Source: Nageia nagi
Lineage: Eukaryota; Pinophyta
Length of the DNA: 64,000 bases
Reading direction: 5' to 3'
Assembly (NCBI GenBank): GCA_050084985.1
Contig: JBITNC010000002.1
Location: 1,736,001 to 1,800,000 of the forward strand
A program made the position numbers and the translations under genes. Each line of letters opens with the position of its first letter. Position 1 is the stretch's first letter. Shown one piece after another: positions 54,661 to 64,000 of the stretch. A model generated the notes under the pieces. It ran no database searches, was not told the DNA's origin, and was given only the letters and a program-made list of their open reading frames with translations.

Positions 54661-55584
54661 GTGAGACACTTTGGATTTAGGGGGAATTTCTTTGGTGACT
54701 TTCATAGTTCAATGGCTCTTTTGTGGGAATCTCCAACATATCTCATTACTCCAGTGGTTGATCATGCTTCCTATCATGCTTGGCATGAAAGAATTGTTGA
54801 GTACTTACACTCTCGTGATCTTCTACCATATCTTCTTGGTCCAGTTCTAGCACCTATTTTTCAAACACGTGAGTGGCTTGTTTGGCATTTTAGTATATAT
54901 GATGTGTGTTCTATCTTATGCTATATTGTTGATAGTGTTTATCATGATATTTTTCTACCTTTTGGCTATTTCAATCTGACTCCTTATATAGATTTCTCAC
55001 TTCTTTGTGCACACTTTGAGGCTCTCTCACCTTGTGATGAAGATTTCTTGATGCATGAATATTCAATGAATGAGTTAGATGGTGAAGAAGATATTATGGT
55101 GTAGGATGTTTATGATTCTATTTCATAGGCTTTGGAGGACTTTATTGATGGTATTGCTTCTCTTTGTATAGAGTTACACATTGTTTATGTTGTTGACCTT
55201 CATGAGGAGCTTACCTCTTTATTTTTTATATATTCTCATGTTGGTCCTTTTGAGGATATTATTGTGATGGGCCTTCCTTTCTTGGATGAGCCACCTTCTC
55301 CCCATTCTACTATTGCTTTCTTGGATCCTCCTTACGCTCCTTTTTTATTACAACAAGATTTTTGTGAGACCTATTTCGAGTCTCCTCCACCTCCATCTTT
55401 GGTTGGATTCTCTTTAAGAGATCTCGGAGACTATCTTGAGGTTTTTTTTCCTCCTCCTCTTATTGCTTTCAAGATTGTTTCTTTTATGCAACGCATTGAG
55501 TTTTTTTACTCATCACATGGTGATCCTTTGGTTGTAGTATCATCACCATCATTATCTAGTTTGTTGGCAAAATCTTCTCTTTGA
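54661..55584 (+). pseudogene. H gag-like gene with two in-frame stops
   Basis: Two frames (54661-55104 and 55132-55584) lie in the same phase, separated by stop codons at 55102 and 55126, so they are one gene of about 308 codons. The N-terminal part has YLITPVVDHASYHAWHERIV, which resembles the start of Copia gag proteins (a Y/W-rich segment around 'NY..W...M/V'). The C-terminal part is acidic and proline-rich (EPPSPHS, SPPPPSLVG). There is no zinc knuckle and no protease. Gag would package the RNA while enzymes come from another element. Assignment to gag rests on position and the N-terminal pattern. Confidence 0.55.
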
Positions 55585-56038
55585 CATGGTTCATAGCTTT
55601 CTTCATCATCACCAATACTAGATTCAATGATGTTCCCTCCTTCTCATACTTTCTTGGATTGGGAATCTTTTCAATGTATGCCTTCTAGCTTCTTTCTTCC
55701 TCATGGGAGACATTCAGTTTGATGCCAAGGCATCTACATTATTTGGGGACATCATATTGACCCTTTTCAGTTCTCCCTTATTAGCGATTGTACTTCGGGA
55801 GGCATCATTGCAGACATATTTTCATCACTTTACTTGGTTGACATGACAGAAGTTATCCTTCAAGGGGTTTTGAAGAGGACACCTTCCTTTATGTGTTCTT
55901 CTCTCTTTTTTTCCATATGGTTTTTTCATGTTTGTATGTGATATCAATTTTGTACACAAGTACCTTATTAGGACTAGTTTCTAGGACTCATCTTTTCTTA
56001 GTTACCTACACTTCTACTTAGTATCACTTAAGGGGTGC
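55585..56038 (+). other. H 3' non-coding region and purine tract
   Basis: T-rich sequence with no gene follows the gag-like frame, ending CACTTAAGGGGTGC just before the LTR. TTGATGCCAAGGCATCTACATT near 55718 is followed by broken coding-like sequence, which may be a decayed gag end. Confidence 0.55.
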
Positions 56039-56329
56039 TGTTAGAGTATTATTTCTTTATTACCTAGTTAGGTATCTAGGTTGATATTATCTTAATTTCA
56101 CTAGTAGGTGTGCTTAGTTGTCATCTTTATCGGTTGTTTTAATATGTTGGTCAACATTATTTTGATCATGTGGCTATTATTTCATTTCACTTGCTATTTA
56201 AGCAAGGTGTACCTTTTGTATAATTTAATCCATCATTTCATTCTTTGTGAGAAATTTTTTTTGCTCTTACGATATTCTTTCGACTCTTGCATCCTAGGTG
56301 AGGAACTTCATTTTTCCTTTCTCCTTTCA
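56039..56329 (+). repeat. H 3' LTR
   Basis: It starts TGTTAGAGTATTATTTC and ends CTTTCTCCTTTCA. It is the partner of 53072-53362 with equal length. Confidence 0.87.
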
Positions 56330-56407
56330 ATTACAATGATATTTTTAGAGAGCTTTCATATGATATTGGTAGAATAGGAATTAAGGCTTAGTAGGCATGT
56401 TCCTTTA
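56330..56407 (+). repeat. B 3' LTR, end part
   Basis: It aligns with 7725-7801 (AATGATATTTTTAGAG, GAATTAAGGCTTARTAGGC) and ends GTTCCTTTA. TACTT (56408-56412), the right target copy, follows. Confidence 0.85.
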
Positions 56408-56412
56408 TACTT

Positions 56413-57813
56413 CCTGAATCAAGTAACACAATGAGGGATTGCTTCTTGAAGTGTCCAGTATATTTCATTATTTGCAATGAAGAAATTTTTGGAAGAGCAT
56501 TGCAAGAAATTTCATGGGTCACATCTTCCTGCTTATCGATCTCCTCTGCATCCTCCACTATAATCTTATCCTCTTCCTTCCCTAAAATTATTGTACCATA
56601 AACATTAAGAAAGTATAGCTTTTGTGTCGTACAACAATATCTTGGTCCATACTTTTCATCATAATTATAGCATAGACCCTTCTCAACACTCCTTTTCCTC
56701 AGGACTAATATGCTTGACTATTAATGACCAATTAGGTTTGGGAGAAATCTAAGAAGCCTATGGTTTAACAAATAGCTTCTTCACCTGACAGCTTTTAGCA
56801 TTGAATTTATCTTTAGTAGGTTTTCCTAACACAATTGCATGCAACATCATTTTTAGACTAAACATTTTTGCTTCCACTAGAATCTCATCTTTTAATCTGC
56901 CAATGAAGCAACTTTTGAAAAATGAATCATTTACCCTTCAATGTGATTTCTTTTCAAATTATAAATCCAACCAATTGGTTCGTCACCACCAAAATTTGGT
57001 AAGTCAAGATTATTAGTAATTCAAGGGAGAATGAATGCATGTATATAACTTGGGTGCATCTAATATGGTTATCCCCTTGATTGTTGGAAGCTCCCTAAAT
57101 ATTGTGAGCTTGAACATGAATTTGAACCCCTAGTGGATGATGTCCGATTTTGATTCATTATGGCCATGTTGGTGGTCAGGATATCACATTTAGCATCAAG
57201 ATTGGCTATTGATGCTTGCATAGTGGTCATGTTTTTTTAAGTTTATCGATATCTTGTTTTTACAATAATTCAATGATTTCAACCAACTTGCACGATAATT
57301 TGTCGAAGTCCTAAGATCTCCTTCCTCAACCATTTCAAATTATACTAGGATACAACTTACTATTTTTATAAATTGTTATTTTTAAAAAGTGAAAAAGTGT
57401 ATGGGTGTTATATATCAAAATGATTAGCAGGAAAAAATAATCACAATGGGCTAAGTCACACAATGATGATTTTAAAACCCTTGAACTCTTTTATCTAAAA
57501 CATTGTTACCTAGGGTAACAAATGGACACTCTTAGAATTTGTTACTTCTTCACAGTTTGGGAAATATCAACCCTGAAAGATTTATCCCATTCTAGAATTG
57601 CTATTTCGGATGAAACATTTAGGAGGTTCCATAGAATTCTAGAAAATTTGGGCAAAGTTTCAACTAAAAAATGGACAAAATCTAGGATTTCAACTTGATG
57701 TGACCTTGCAATCTAGCAAATTTTGGACAGAGTTTTGGTTGAAAAATGGATAATTTCTAAATCTCCAACTTGATGAGACCACATAGAACTTCCCACAGGT
57801 AGCCAAAATTAAT
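56413..57813 (-). pseudogene. G1 gag and protease start
   Basis: On the minus strand from 57813 downward this is Gypsy gag. At 56590-56700 it reads GLCYNYDEKYGPRY, a zinc knuckle that has lost its second Cys (Tyr). At 56413-56440 it reads IVLLDSGS, the protease active site. The following residues (THNFID) are on the other side of element B at 7229. The sequence from 57430 to 57813 is leader and gag N-terminal region. Many stops are present. The plus-strand frame at 56801-57016 is antisense and not called. Confidence 0.8.
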
Positions 57814-57825
57814 GCTTTGATAGCA
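57814..57825 (-). promoter_or_regulatory. G1 primer-binding site
   Basis: The minus strand reads TGCTATCAAAGC, one change from TGGTATCAAAGC, two bases from the 5' LTR. Confidence 0.8.
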
Positions 57826-57827
57826 CT

Positions 57828-58241
57828 TGTTAGGAACTTAATAGAACTAAAAAGGTTTTTTAATCTAAAATATCAATAAAATACAAACAATATTGAACAA
57901 CCAATGAATTTGTAAAGCAATAGACTATAGAAATGGAACAATACACTCAAATTGATAGTAGGATAATAGAAAAGAATAACTTTACTAATAGCCATTGGAA
58001 TCGTAGGCCACTTCAAGTGGGCTTCCTCCTTACAACTCAAAAGACAAATGATTTTCCAAGATTATCTCTTTACCCCACTTACAAATATTTAAATAATTCC
58101 TACCCTAACCCTAATTGGTTGTTTAATTCAAAATGGTGATTCACCTTACAAAAATATGACAGTTCACATCATAAGTTGATAATTAAAATAACTACTAACA
58201 TAACTAAACCAAATTAAATGTTAGGATGTGGGATCCTAACA
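57828..58241 (-). repeat. G1 5' LTR
   Basis: The 414-bp partner of 1045-1462, TGTTAGGAACTT to GGATCCTAACA. AGTGT (58242-58246) is the right target copy. Confidence 0.88.
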
Positions 58242-58246
58242 AGTGT

Positions 58247-58619
58247 TGATCCTTAGAGCTACAACACAAAGATAACCTTAGTTGTAATCATCCTTCTTGT
58301 TCAATAATAAAATTTGAAATCTCTTGAATGTGGAAATTTATGTGTTCTCTTTATAATATATTTGAAATGCAATGTTTAATACTAGTTTTTATTAACTCAT
58401 GTGAATTAGTAATTACACCTTGGTATTGAGAACATACATTAAAAAATAGTAAAGTTTATATTTGAGGATTCGAGTAAGCCATAGGCTTCTTGTGATTATA
58501 GATCAACTAAGGGTAGGCCAAGATATGAATTGGTTAAGGAATCAATAGTCACACTTATGTCCTAGGTGAGCCTCCTAAGGAGGTGAATTAAAATGTTAAG
58601 ATTGAAGATTTTGTATCTT
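58247..58619. other. right flank of G1, unassigned
   Basis: AT-rich DNA with no open frame or repeat that I can name. Confidence 0.4.
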
Positions 58620-59060
58620 GTCATATCGATATATTATCTTGATGTCATTTCATACATATGGAAGAGTCTATTAATTTTTATGATTTCTTAACAAGAGGGT
58701 TATGCTACCAATAAGATATCATTAACAAATTGGGAATGGGTTACAAGCTAGCAAATTCTATTAAGAAGTAGACCTCTAATTTTCCTTTTGATTTTCATGT
58801 GTTTGAGGCCCCTTCCTAATGCTTATAGTAGAATGATTAATATCTAGGGGGAGAGTGGATACCCTTGTGTAATCCCATGAGTACACTTGAAAGAGTCTAT
58901 AGAGACTCCATTAACAAGGATAGATAAATAGGGGACTTCAATTAGGGAAAAATTCCATTGAACCCAGTTGTCTTCAAAGCTAAACTTTCTTAGTAATTGA
59001 ACAAGGAAATCCAATTTACCTTATCAAATGAGCTTTACATGTCAAGATTGAGTACAAGCC
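58620..59060 (-). pseudogene. LINE reverse-transcriptase fragment
   Basis: On the minus strand, with one frameshift, the order of motifs is LDM and FDKVNW (the L1 'D.SKAFDKV.W' box), EDNWVQW, SILVNGVSIDSFKCTHGITQ and GYPLSP (the 'G..RQGCPLSP' box), then QFVNDILL. The last corresponds to the catalytic FADD box, here with Ala and Asp replaced. This order and spacing are typical of plant L1-type LINE reverse transcriptase. Both ends are missing and stops are present, so it is a 5'-truncated, decayed copy. Confidence 0.82.
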
Positions 59061-59835
59061 ATTTACTTTTTTAATATTTTACTAAGTGAAATTAGTTCAT
59101 GTATCAATACTACATCATTAAGTAGCATAACCACTACTTTCCAAAAATATATGTGACATCACATTAGACATTTCCTAGAAATACATTGTCTCTTGATGAT
59201 AGTAATCTCTTTCTTGTCAATATAGTTAGAAGAAATCGCATATACCCATATTTACATCATGGAGGTCACCAATTTCACTAATCATTTGCTTGATGTCTTA
59301 GCTCTATGCATCATACTTAATGTGTCAACTTTCACTCCATAATTGATCCCATTCCTTGTGTAATGCTCTCATTTATTTAGACATCACTACTAAATACTCT
59401 TTACTTTTCCTCTAATCTTCCTTTTCATCAATCAATGTATCCCTCTCCTCTATTGCCATAGAAAGTTAGCATAGTAGCTCTTTCCTTTTTAAATTACATG
59501 GTGCCTTAAATATATCTTCTGCATTTATGTACAACCTTGAGGATATAATTTCACAATCATTTGGAGAACATTGTGTTTGTTTCTTTTCTTTTCGTATGAA
59601 TCTCTCTCAAAATATTTACCTATTTCTCCTTTTGTTTCACATCTATCAAAAAAATAATCAAGTTAAAACTCAATTTCCCACATATTGAACTAGAAGATTC
59701 TTCTATGTTCTAGGCTTCTTTCAATTTCTTGCTCTTCCTAAGAACAATGTTGAAGAAGAGCTTTCCATATTAGGATTATTACATCATTAGTGTGTTTGTT
59801 ATCCGAACCCAATCATGGATCACCCATATTTAGTT
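59061..59835. other. unassigned, perhaps more LINE sequence
   Basis: This could be further decayed LINE sequence upstream of the RT on the minus strand, but I find no motif to prove it. No gene is seen. Confidence 0.35.
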
Positions 59836-59977
59836 TGTTAGGGTTTGTTCTACTATCATTCTCTAGTGATTGTTAGTTATTTGTCCCAAGGTTTGCCATG
59901 TTCTTTATGTATAAATATGTACAATATATAATAAAATATTCATTATAGTATTCTAAAATCTCGCATGGTATAAAAGC
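59836..59977 (+). repeat. short LTR (130 bp) with primer-binding site, element incomplete
   Basis: TGTTAGGGTTTG at 59836 starts a segment ending TCTCGCA at 59965. It is followed directly by TGGTATAAAAGC (59966-59977), one base from TGGTATCAAAGC. TATAAATATG near 59911 and AATAAAATATTC near 59928 fit promoter and poly(A) signals packed in a very short LTR. I found no second copy downstream in the window. Confidence 0.5.
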
Positions 59978-62900
59978 ATGTTTTTTTATTCTGAGTGAGT
60001 TGAGGAAAGAGCCATCTCATAAGAAATCCTACTCTTGATGCCAATGCATCCACTGCTTATATGTTAGATAGACCAATGATGCAATGATATTATTGTGTAC
60101 CTTTGCAGTGAAAGAGAGAATGTCCATCAAAAGTATATGACTTGCATGACTTGTGTGAGAAGAGACCACACACGTTGATAGGAGGACGTCCAATCGTGCT
60201 TGCAACAATGATTGTGTCATACTGTAACTATATAATAATCAAAGGAGAATGCACATATAAATATGCTATGATTGCTTACAATACTTGCTAGTTGGTAGAA
60301 CATGTGCACAAGGAGAGAAGGCCTACGTTCTATGAATTTACGCACCAACTTGATTAGATTTTGTAATAAGATATACTAATTTATTAGAGATGTACAAATA
60401 AAGCATGGAGTAAACTATCCATGAACATGCCAGACCTATAGTGTTGATGATGATGAGTGCATGAGACAAAAAAAGGATGCTCTCTAATGTATAGTGCCCA
60501 TGTTCAAGAGATCTACATTTTTCATTACACTATAGGGAAAAAAGATGCTCCAATACACGTATGTAAAGGAAGGCTCATGCATGTGGAGTGCAAAAGTGAA
60601 GGTATCATGAAAACCCACTTTCGAACAAATTTAAGGAAATATTTTGTTTTTGCATTAATAGTAACTTAGGATAGAAGAATAATGGTCCATTGCACCCACA
60701 TTGTGAGCCCCACAGTGTGATGTCTTCCTGCCAAGTATATGATGAATTATTTTATTATTATTTTTATGCACTTGGAGATCCTAAAAATTGATTATGGGAA
60801 TCCCAAGACTTATATGACACCTAGATGGAAATGTTAGTATAGATGGACACCTATAACCCCAACGTTGGACTTGGGAAAGCATGATTGTACTTATACACCT
60901 GTGCCACCCTTGGAGAAGATCCTAGGCCCTCATGTTGGCCCATGATGACATGTATTTAATATTTTGAGCCTCTAGAAGGCTAACGTAGAGCATGTATGAT
61001 ACCTAGGCATCTTAGGGACCATCCAACCTCACATTTGGGCATTTAAAGCCCTCTAGGAGGCTAATGTTGGATTTATAGGATGAGTAATGACTCTTAGGTG
61101 AGATCCAGATCTAGCGAATTTTATATAAGGCATTGGAGCATCATGGTGAGTATATGTTGATTTTGTTATTTAAACCCTTTCTTCTCTTCAAAGTTACTAA
61201 AGACTTGGTGGTGTCAAGCACCCTTGGGCATGTAAACTAGGGAGAGTTTAGGAGGCTTGGAACACCTTCTAACTAGCAGTTGAGATGATTGTTCACGCTG
61301 AGAGGTTGCCCTTTCTTTTTCTCTTCGTCGAAAGCTAACCTGTGATGAAGCCCTTCAATAAGGCATCCATGGATTTGGTAGAGTGTTATTGTTCTGTAGC
61401 ATATCCTCTTCAGAGATCAAATTTACACATTAATGTGCCCTAGTTGGCTCCTTGGAGGTGAACGTTGAGCCCTTTTGGGCCTGGTATTGCTTTATACTCA
61501 TCATTTCTCCATTAATTGAGCATTGACGCATTTGATCTCCCATTATTGCCTCATTTTGATGTTTGTTTGATGATATCTTGCTTCCTTGAGTGTGACATCA
61601 TATTTTTGGGTTCATTTATGGTATATTTTGCATGATATGTGGATGCCCTAATGCAACGTTGGCTCATTGTAGTGTTTTCTAGCTAGAGAAGTGAGATGTT
61701 GAGGCTTGTGGCCTATTTTCTTGCATATTTGATGCCCTAGATCAATTCGTTGCATGCCTTGAAGTATAATTTGATATTTGTTAGTTATTATTTGGCTAAT
61801 CCCTACGTTGGAGAATTTTTGGGATTTTGCATGCCACTATTTGTAAAAACATCGTAAAACTATAGAATAATGTGCAAGTATAGTAGTTTGAAAGAGAAAT
61901 CTCAAAGTGTCATAATAAGAAATTATCAATTTTATGCACACTCCCATGCAAATGGAAAATAAAATAGATGAAATTCATGCAGATGAATGTAATGAGTTTA
62001 ACTTGTTGTGTTGTGGTTAAAGGTTGAACAGAAATAAATGATTGTTGACAAGAAAGAATAAAGTGCATTTGCAACAAAACTAAACAATAAGAATGATTTT
62101 TGTTTTGTCTACCACATAGAATAAACTATTAAATGGATAAAGGATGAAATTGAAAAATACTTGAAAGTAATGGATATAAATGATGATGAAGAATGTCTAT
62201 TCGAAGAACATTCTACAAACCCTCCAAATGAAGATAATAAGGAGAAATTTTGAATTGCTCAAAAATGTTAATAAATATGAGTGGAAGCGTTTGCCCCCAT
62301 TCATCCATGGATTGCAAACTACCAATAGTCTGAATGGTGAAGTTTTGCAGACTACTAGAAGCTTGTAGAGAAGGACTACCAAAAGTCTATTTGATGTGTA
62401 AGTTGGAGGAGTTGGTCCCAAACCATTATTTGTTTGATGAAATTATAAAATAGTTTACTATGATTTCATGCTACTTGATGGTCATAAAGATACAATAGTT
62501 GTGATCTATATATTGTTGGATGGTCATGCCATTAAAGTTTGTTGGATGTTCATGATTGGATGTGTGTGTCCTCATTTATAATTTTTGTAGAGATGTGTTT
62601 GTCCATGTTTACACCGCCATGTTTTTGTCATGGATAGATATGTTTGTCTCTATCATTTCTTGGTTGTGACAATGTTCAATCATTATTATGTAAGTTACTT
62701 TTAAGACGGGTAAGTTTTTAAAACTTCCTAGGTTGGATATAATGGTAGATGTCCAATCAATACCACACATGACAAGATGATAAATGCTCAAGTCATTACC
62801 ACCTGAAGAATGAAGATGGTAAATACCCAACCATTGTCACATGAAGTTTAAAAATCAATGAACCCATTGTCGTCTAAGTATTACGTTGACAAAATTTAAA

Positions 62901-63230
62901 AATTTGTCATTAAGAGAAGGTGTTACATATATTAATGATTATTGTAATAAGTTGAATAGTATCTCAACAAACTTTGTAATTAATGAATGTTAAGTTATGT
63001 TGAATTCTTAATTGCTTGTTATAACAACTTAGTTAAAAAGTTAAGCTATTCTTGTGATGCATCTTCCTATTTAACAGTAAAAATGATAATAATGTATTTT
63101 GGCATCTTAGTATTGGGGTTAGTTCTTTCTAAACCATTCAATACTTTACAGAATACAAGTACAATCTTGATCATGGATTATATAAACTTCATTGCAGACT
63201 TCACTACGAACGTACTGCTTAGTTTACGGC
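59978..63230. other. long unassigned stretch
   Basis: There is no convincing gene. The composition is mixed, with a less AT-rich part at about 60690-61500. That part has two related phrases (GCCTCTAGAAGGCTAACGT near 60966 and GCCCTCTAGGAGGCTAATGT near 61051). Short frames (60457-60669, 62180-62368) have no recognisable features. It may be old repeat sequence that has decayed beyond recognition by eye. Confidence 0.4.
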
Positions 63231-63890
63231 TTAAAAAAGAAAAGTTTTAACTGACATATATAATAATTTTAGTTTGAGCAAATACAAAGGATAACGACTT
63301 GACTCTGCATTCTACAAAGATTTCAAACTCTCATTTTGATTGTCAGCGGTATGGACAGCTCTTTCTCAACTGAACCAACAGTGATCACCAACCAAACCAA
63401 AAAAATTAAGCTATCATAATTTTCGAAAGCTGGGATAACTGTATTTCTGTTGTTTGCACATTGCATACAACATCTAGTCTCTAAAATACACGAAAAAATA
63501 ATCTGATAGAAAGGGTGTGCTCTCATCAATTACTAAGAACATAGTTAAGGAAACAATGAAATCAGCACTACTCTTGGATACAAATGACTAGGATATGTAC
63601 TCAAAATGCACCAGCTATGGTACAAAGATGCTGTCATTGGAAGCGTACTTGCAATGAAAGTTCTGCAGAGTAATACAATGTTTAACGTTACATTTGCTAA
63701 CAACATGTGTACCGCAATAACTGCTATATGTTTATAGCCATCAAAACTTGCAAAAGACGGATACTAAGAGGACAATGAATACAAAAAATAAAATTACGGC
63801 AATGAGAAGAAAACCATCTCAACAGTAAGGCTTCAGTAGAGCTTTGATAAAGGAAATATGGATAACTGAACTTTTGTCTCTTTCCTTGTC
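63231..63890 (-). other. possible 3' UTR of a host gene
   Basis: Unique-looking sequence with fewer homopolymers than the rest of the window lies downstream (minus strand) of the candidate terminal exon. Frames in it are short. I cannot place a poly(A) site with confidence. Confidence 0.35.
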
Positions 63891-63959
63891 TCATCTAACC
63901 TTCTGTCTAGACAAGGATTGAGTAAAAGATGAGCCTGCTGTTCCTCGCTGTCGCTTTAC
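63891..63959 (-). CDS. candidate last coding exon of a host gene, partial
   Basis: On the minus strand an acceptor-like TATTTTTTATTCTGTTGCACAG ends at 63960. The next bases encode VKRQRGTAGSSFTQSLSRQK, then VR and a TGA at 63893-63891. The upstream sequence to the window edge is T-rich and intron-like. The segment is basic and serine-rich, and codon use is less AT-biased than the surrounding transposons. I do not recognise the protein. A second frame is also open for part of the exon, so the phase is not proven. The gene would extend right, beyond 64000. Confidence 0.4.
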   Translation of the reverse strand, partial: VKRQRGTAGSSFTQSLSRQKVR

Positions 63960-64000
63960 CTGTGCAACAGAATAAAAAATATAATTTTCGATGTATTTTC

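Larger units (their letters stand above)
53072..56329 (+). mobile_element. H: small gag-only LTR retrotransposon inserted in the B 3' LTR
   Basis: The two 291-bp LTRs (53072-53362 and 56039-56329) run from TGTTAGAGTA to CTCCTTTCA. A primer-binding site TGGTACTAGAGC (53363-53374) and a purine tract AAGGGGTGC before the 3' LTR complete it. The 2.7-kb interior has a gag-like frame (54661-55584) but no protease, integrase or RT. The LTRs differ at a moderate number of sites, so it is younger than B but not recent. The flanking bases GTTCA and ATTAC do not give a clean duplication. Confidence 0.85.
7235..56407 (+). mobile_element. B: old Ty1/Copia element, split by C, D, G2 and H
   Basis: The outer boundaries are TACTT at 7230-7234 and 56408-56412. 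The LTRs are 7235-7801 and 52593-53071 plus 56330-56407. The LTR termini have mutated from TG...CA to TA at the left start and TA at the right end. Internal order on the plus strand is primer-binding site (7804-7815), long leader, gag (16766-17471), protease-integrase-RT (33612-36261), RNase H (51384 onward) and 3' region. The pieces line up with the intact Y element. Coding is heavily decayed. Four later insertions sit in its leader (C), gag (D), RNase H start (G2) and 3' LTR (H). Confidence 0.88.
1045..58241 (-). mobile_element. G1: decayed Ty3/Gypsy LTR retrotransposon, split by nested insertions
   Basis: This is the outermost element. Its LTRs lie at 1045-1462 and 57828-58241, both starting TGTTAGGAAC and ending GGATCCTAACA on the plus strand. 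The element reads on the minus strand: primer-binding site at 57814-57825, then gag, protease, reverse transcriptase, RNase H, integrase and a polypurine tract at 1463-1477. The internal sequence is present in three blocks (1463-3567, 6059-7234, 56408-57827), interrupted by P and B. Removing P rejoins the RT-RNase H frame. Removing B rejoins the protease active site. The flanking 5-mers AGCAT and AGTGT are consistent with a mutated target duplication. All coding blocks carry stops, so the copy is dead. Confidence 0.88.

Noticed and set aside
1045-58241. Integrated plant pararetrovirus or other virus
   Set aside because: Domain order, LTRs, tRNA-Met primer sites and 5-bp duplications all fit Ty1/Copia and Ty3/Gypsy retrotransposons. 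No movement protein, coat protein or envelope-type gene is seen.

Overview
This window looks like intergenic DNA from a large, repeat-rich seed-plant genome. A gymnosperm is my guess, at low confidence. The evidence is the plant-type Ty1/Copia and Ty3/Gypsy elements primed by initiator-tRNA-Met, a TNP2-type CACTA transposon, plant PPR gene fragments, strong AT bias and deep nesting of old elements. I see no rRNA, tRNA, CRISPR or bacterial-style operon. Nearly everything from 1045 to 58241 is one stack of transposons inserted into each other, and most boundaries can be placed by terminal repeats and 5-bp target-site duplications (TSDs).

Nesting, outside to inside. G1 is a decayed Gypsy element on the minus strand (1045-58241). 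It is split by P, a rearranged palindromic Copia fragment (3568-6058, TSD AATCT), and by B, an old Copia element (7235-56407, TSD TACTT). B is split by four insertions: C, a non-coding Copia-type element (8554-14080, TSD CCACC); D, a 16-kb CACTA transposon (17472-33611) that itself holds E, a small three-LTR retroelement (18163-21473); G2, a second Gypsy element on the minus strand (36267-51378); and H, a small gag-only LTR element (53072-56329). G2 is split by Y, a young full-length Copia element (36274-45288, TSD TTAGG), and by a solo-type Copia LTR near 47398-47847. Y therefore sits four levels deep: host > G1 > B > G2 > Y.

The only clearly intact protein gene is the Y gag-pol polyprotein (39896-43828, 1310 codons). 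Its two 508-bp LTRs differ at one position by my reading, so Y inserted recently. Y, B, C and P belong to one Copia lineage with related LTRs, related 3' ends and a conserved splice-donor-like site just after the primer-binding site. Y and B also share an acceptor-like site just before the gag start. In Y and P the 3' non-coding region carries tandem hairpins whose stems vary by compensatory changes. The long Y leader holds a PPR gene fragment, and D holds a triplicated PPR fragment, a TTAGGG-type array and decayed Transposase_21-DUF4218-DUF4216 coding sequence.

Outside the stack, 1-1044 holds a reverse-oriented Copia LTR. The right flank (58247-64000) holds a LINE reverse-transcriptase fragment on the minus strand, a short LTR with a primer-binding site, long unassigned AT-rich stretches, and at the right edge a possible last exon of a host gene on the minus strand.
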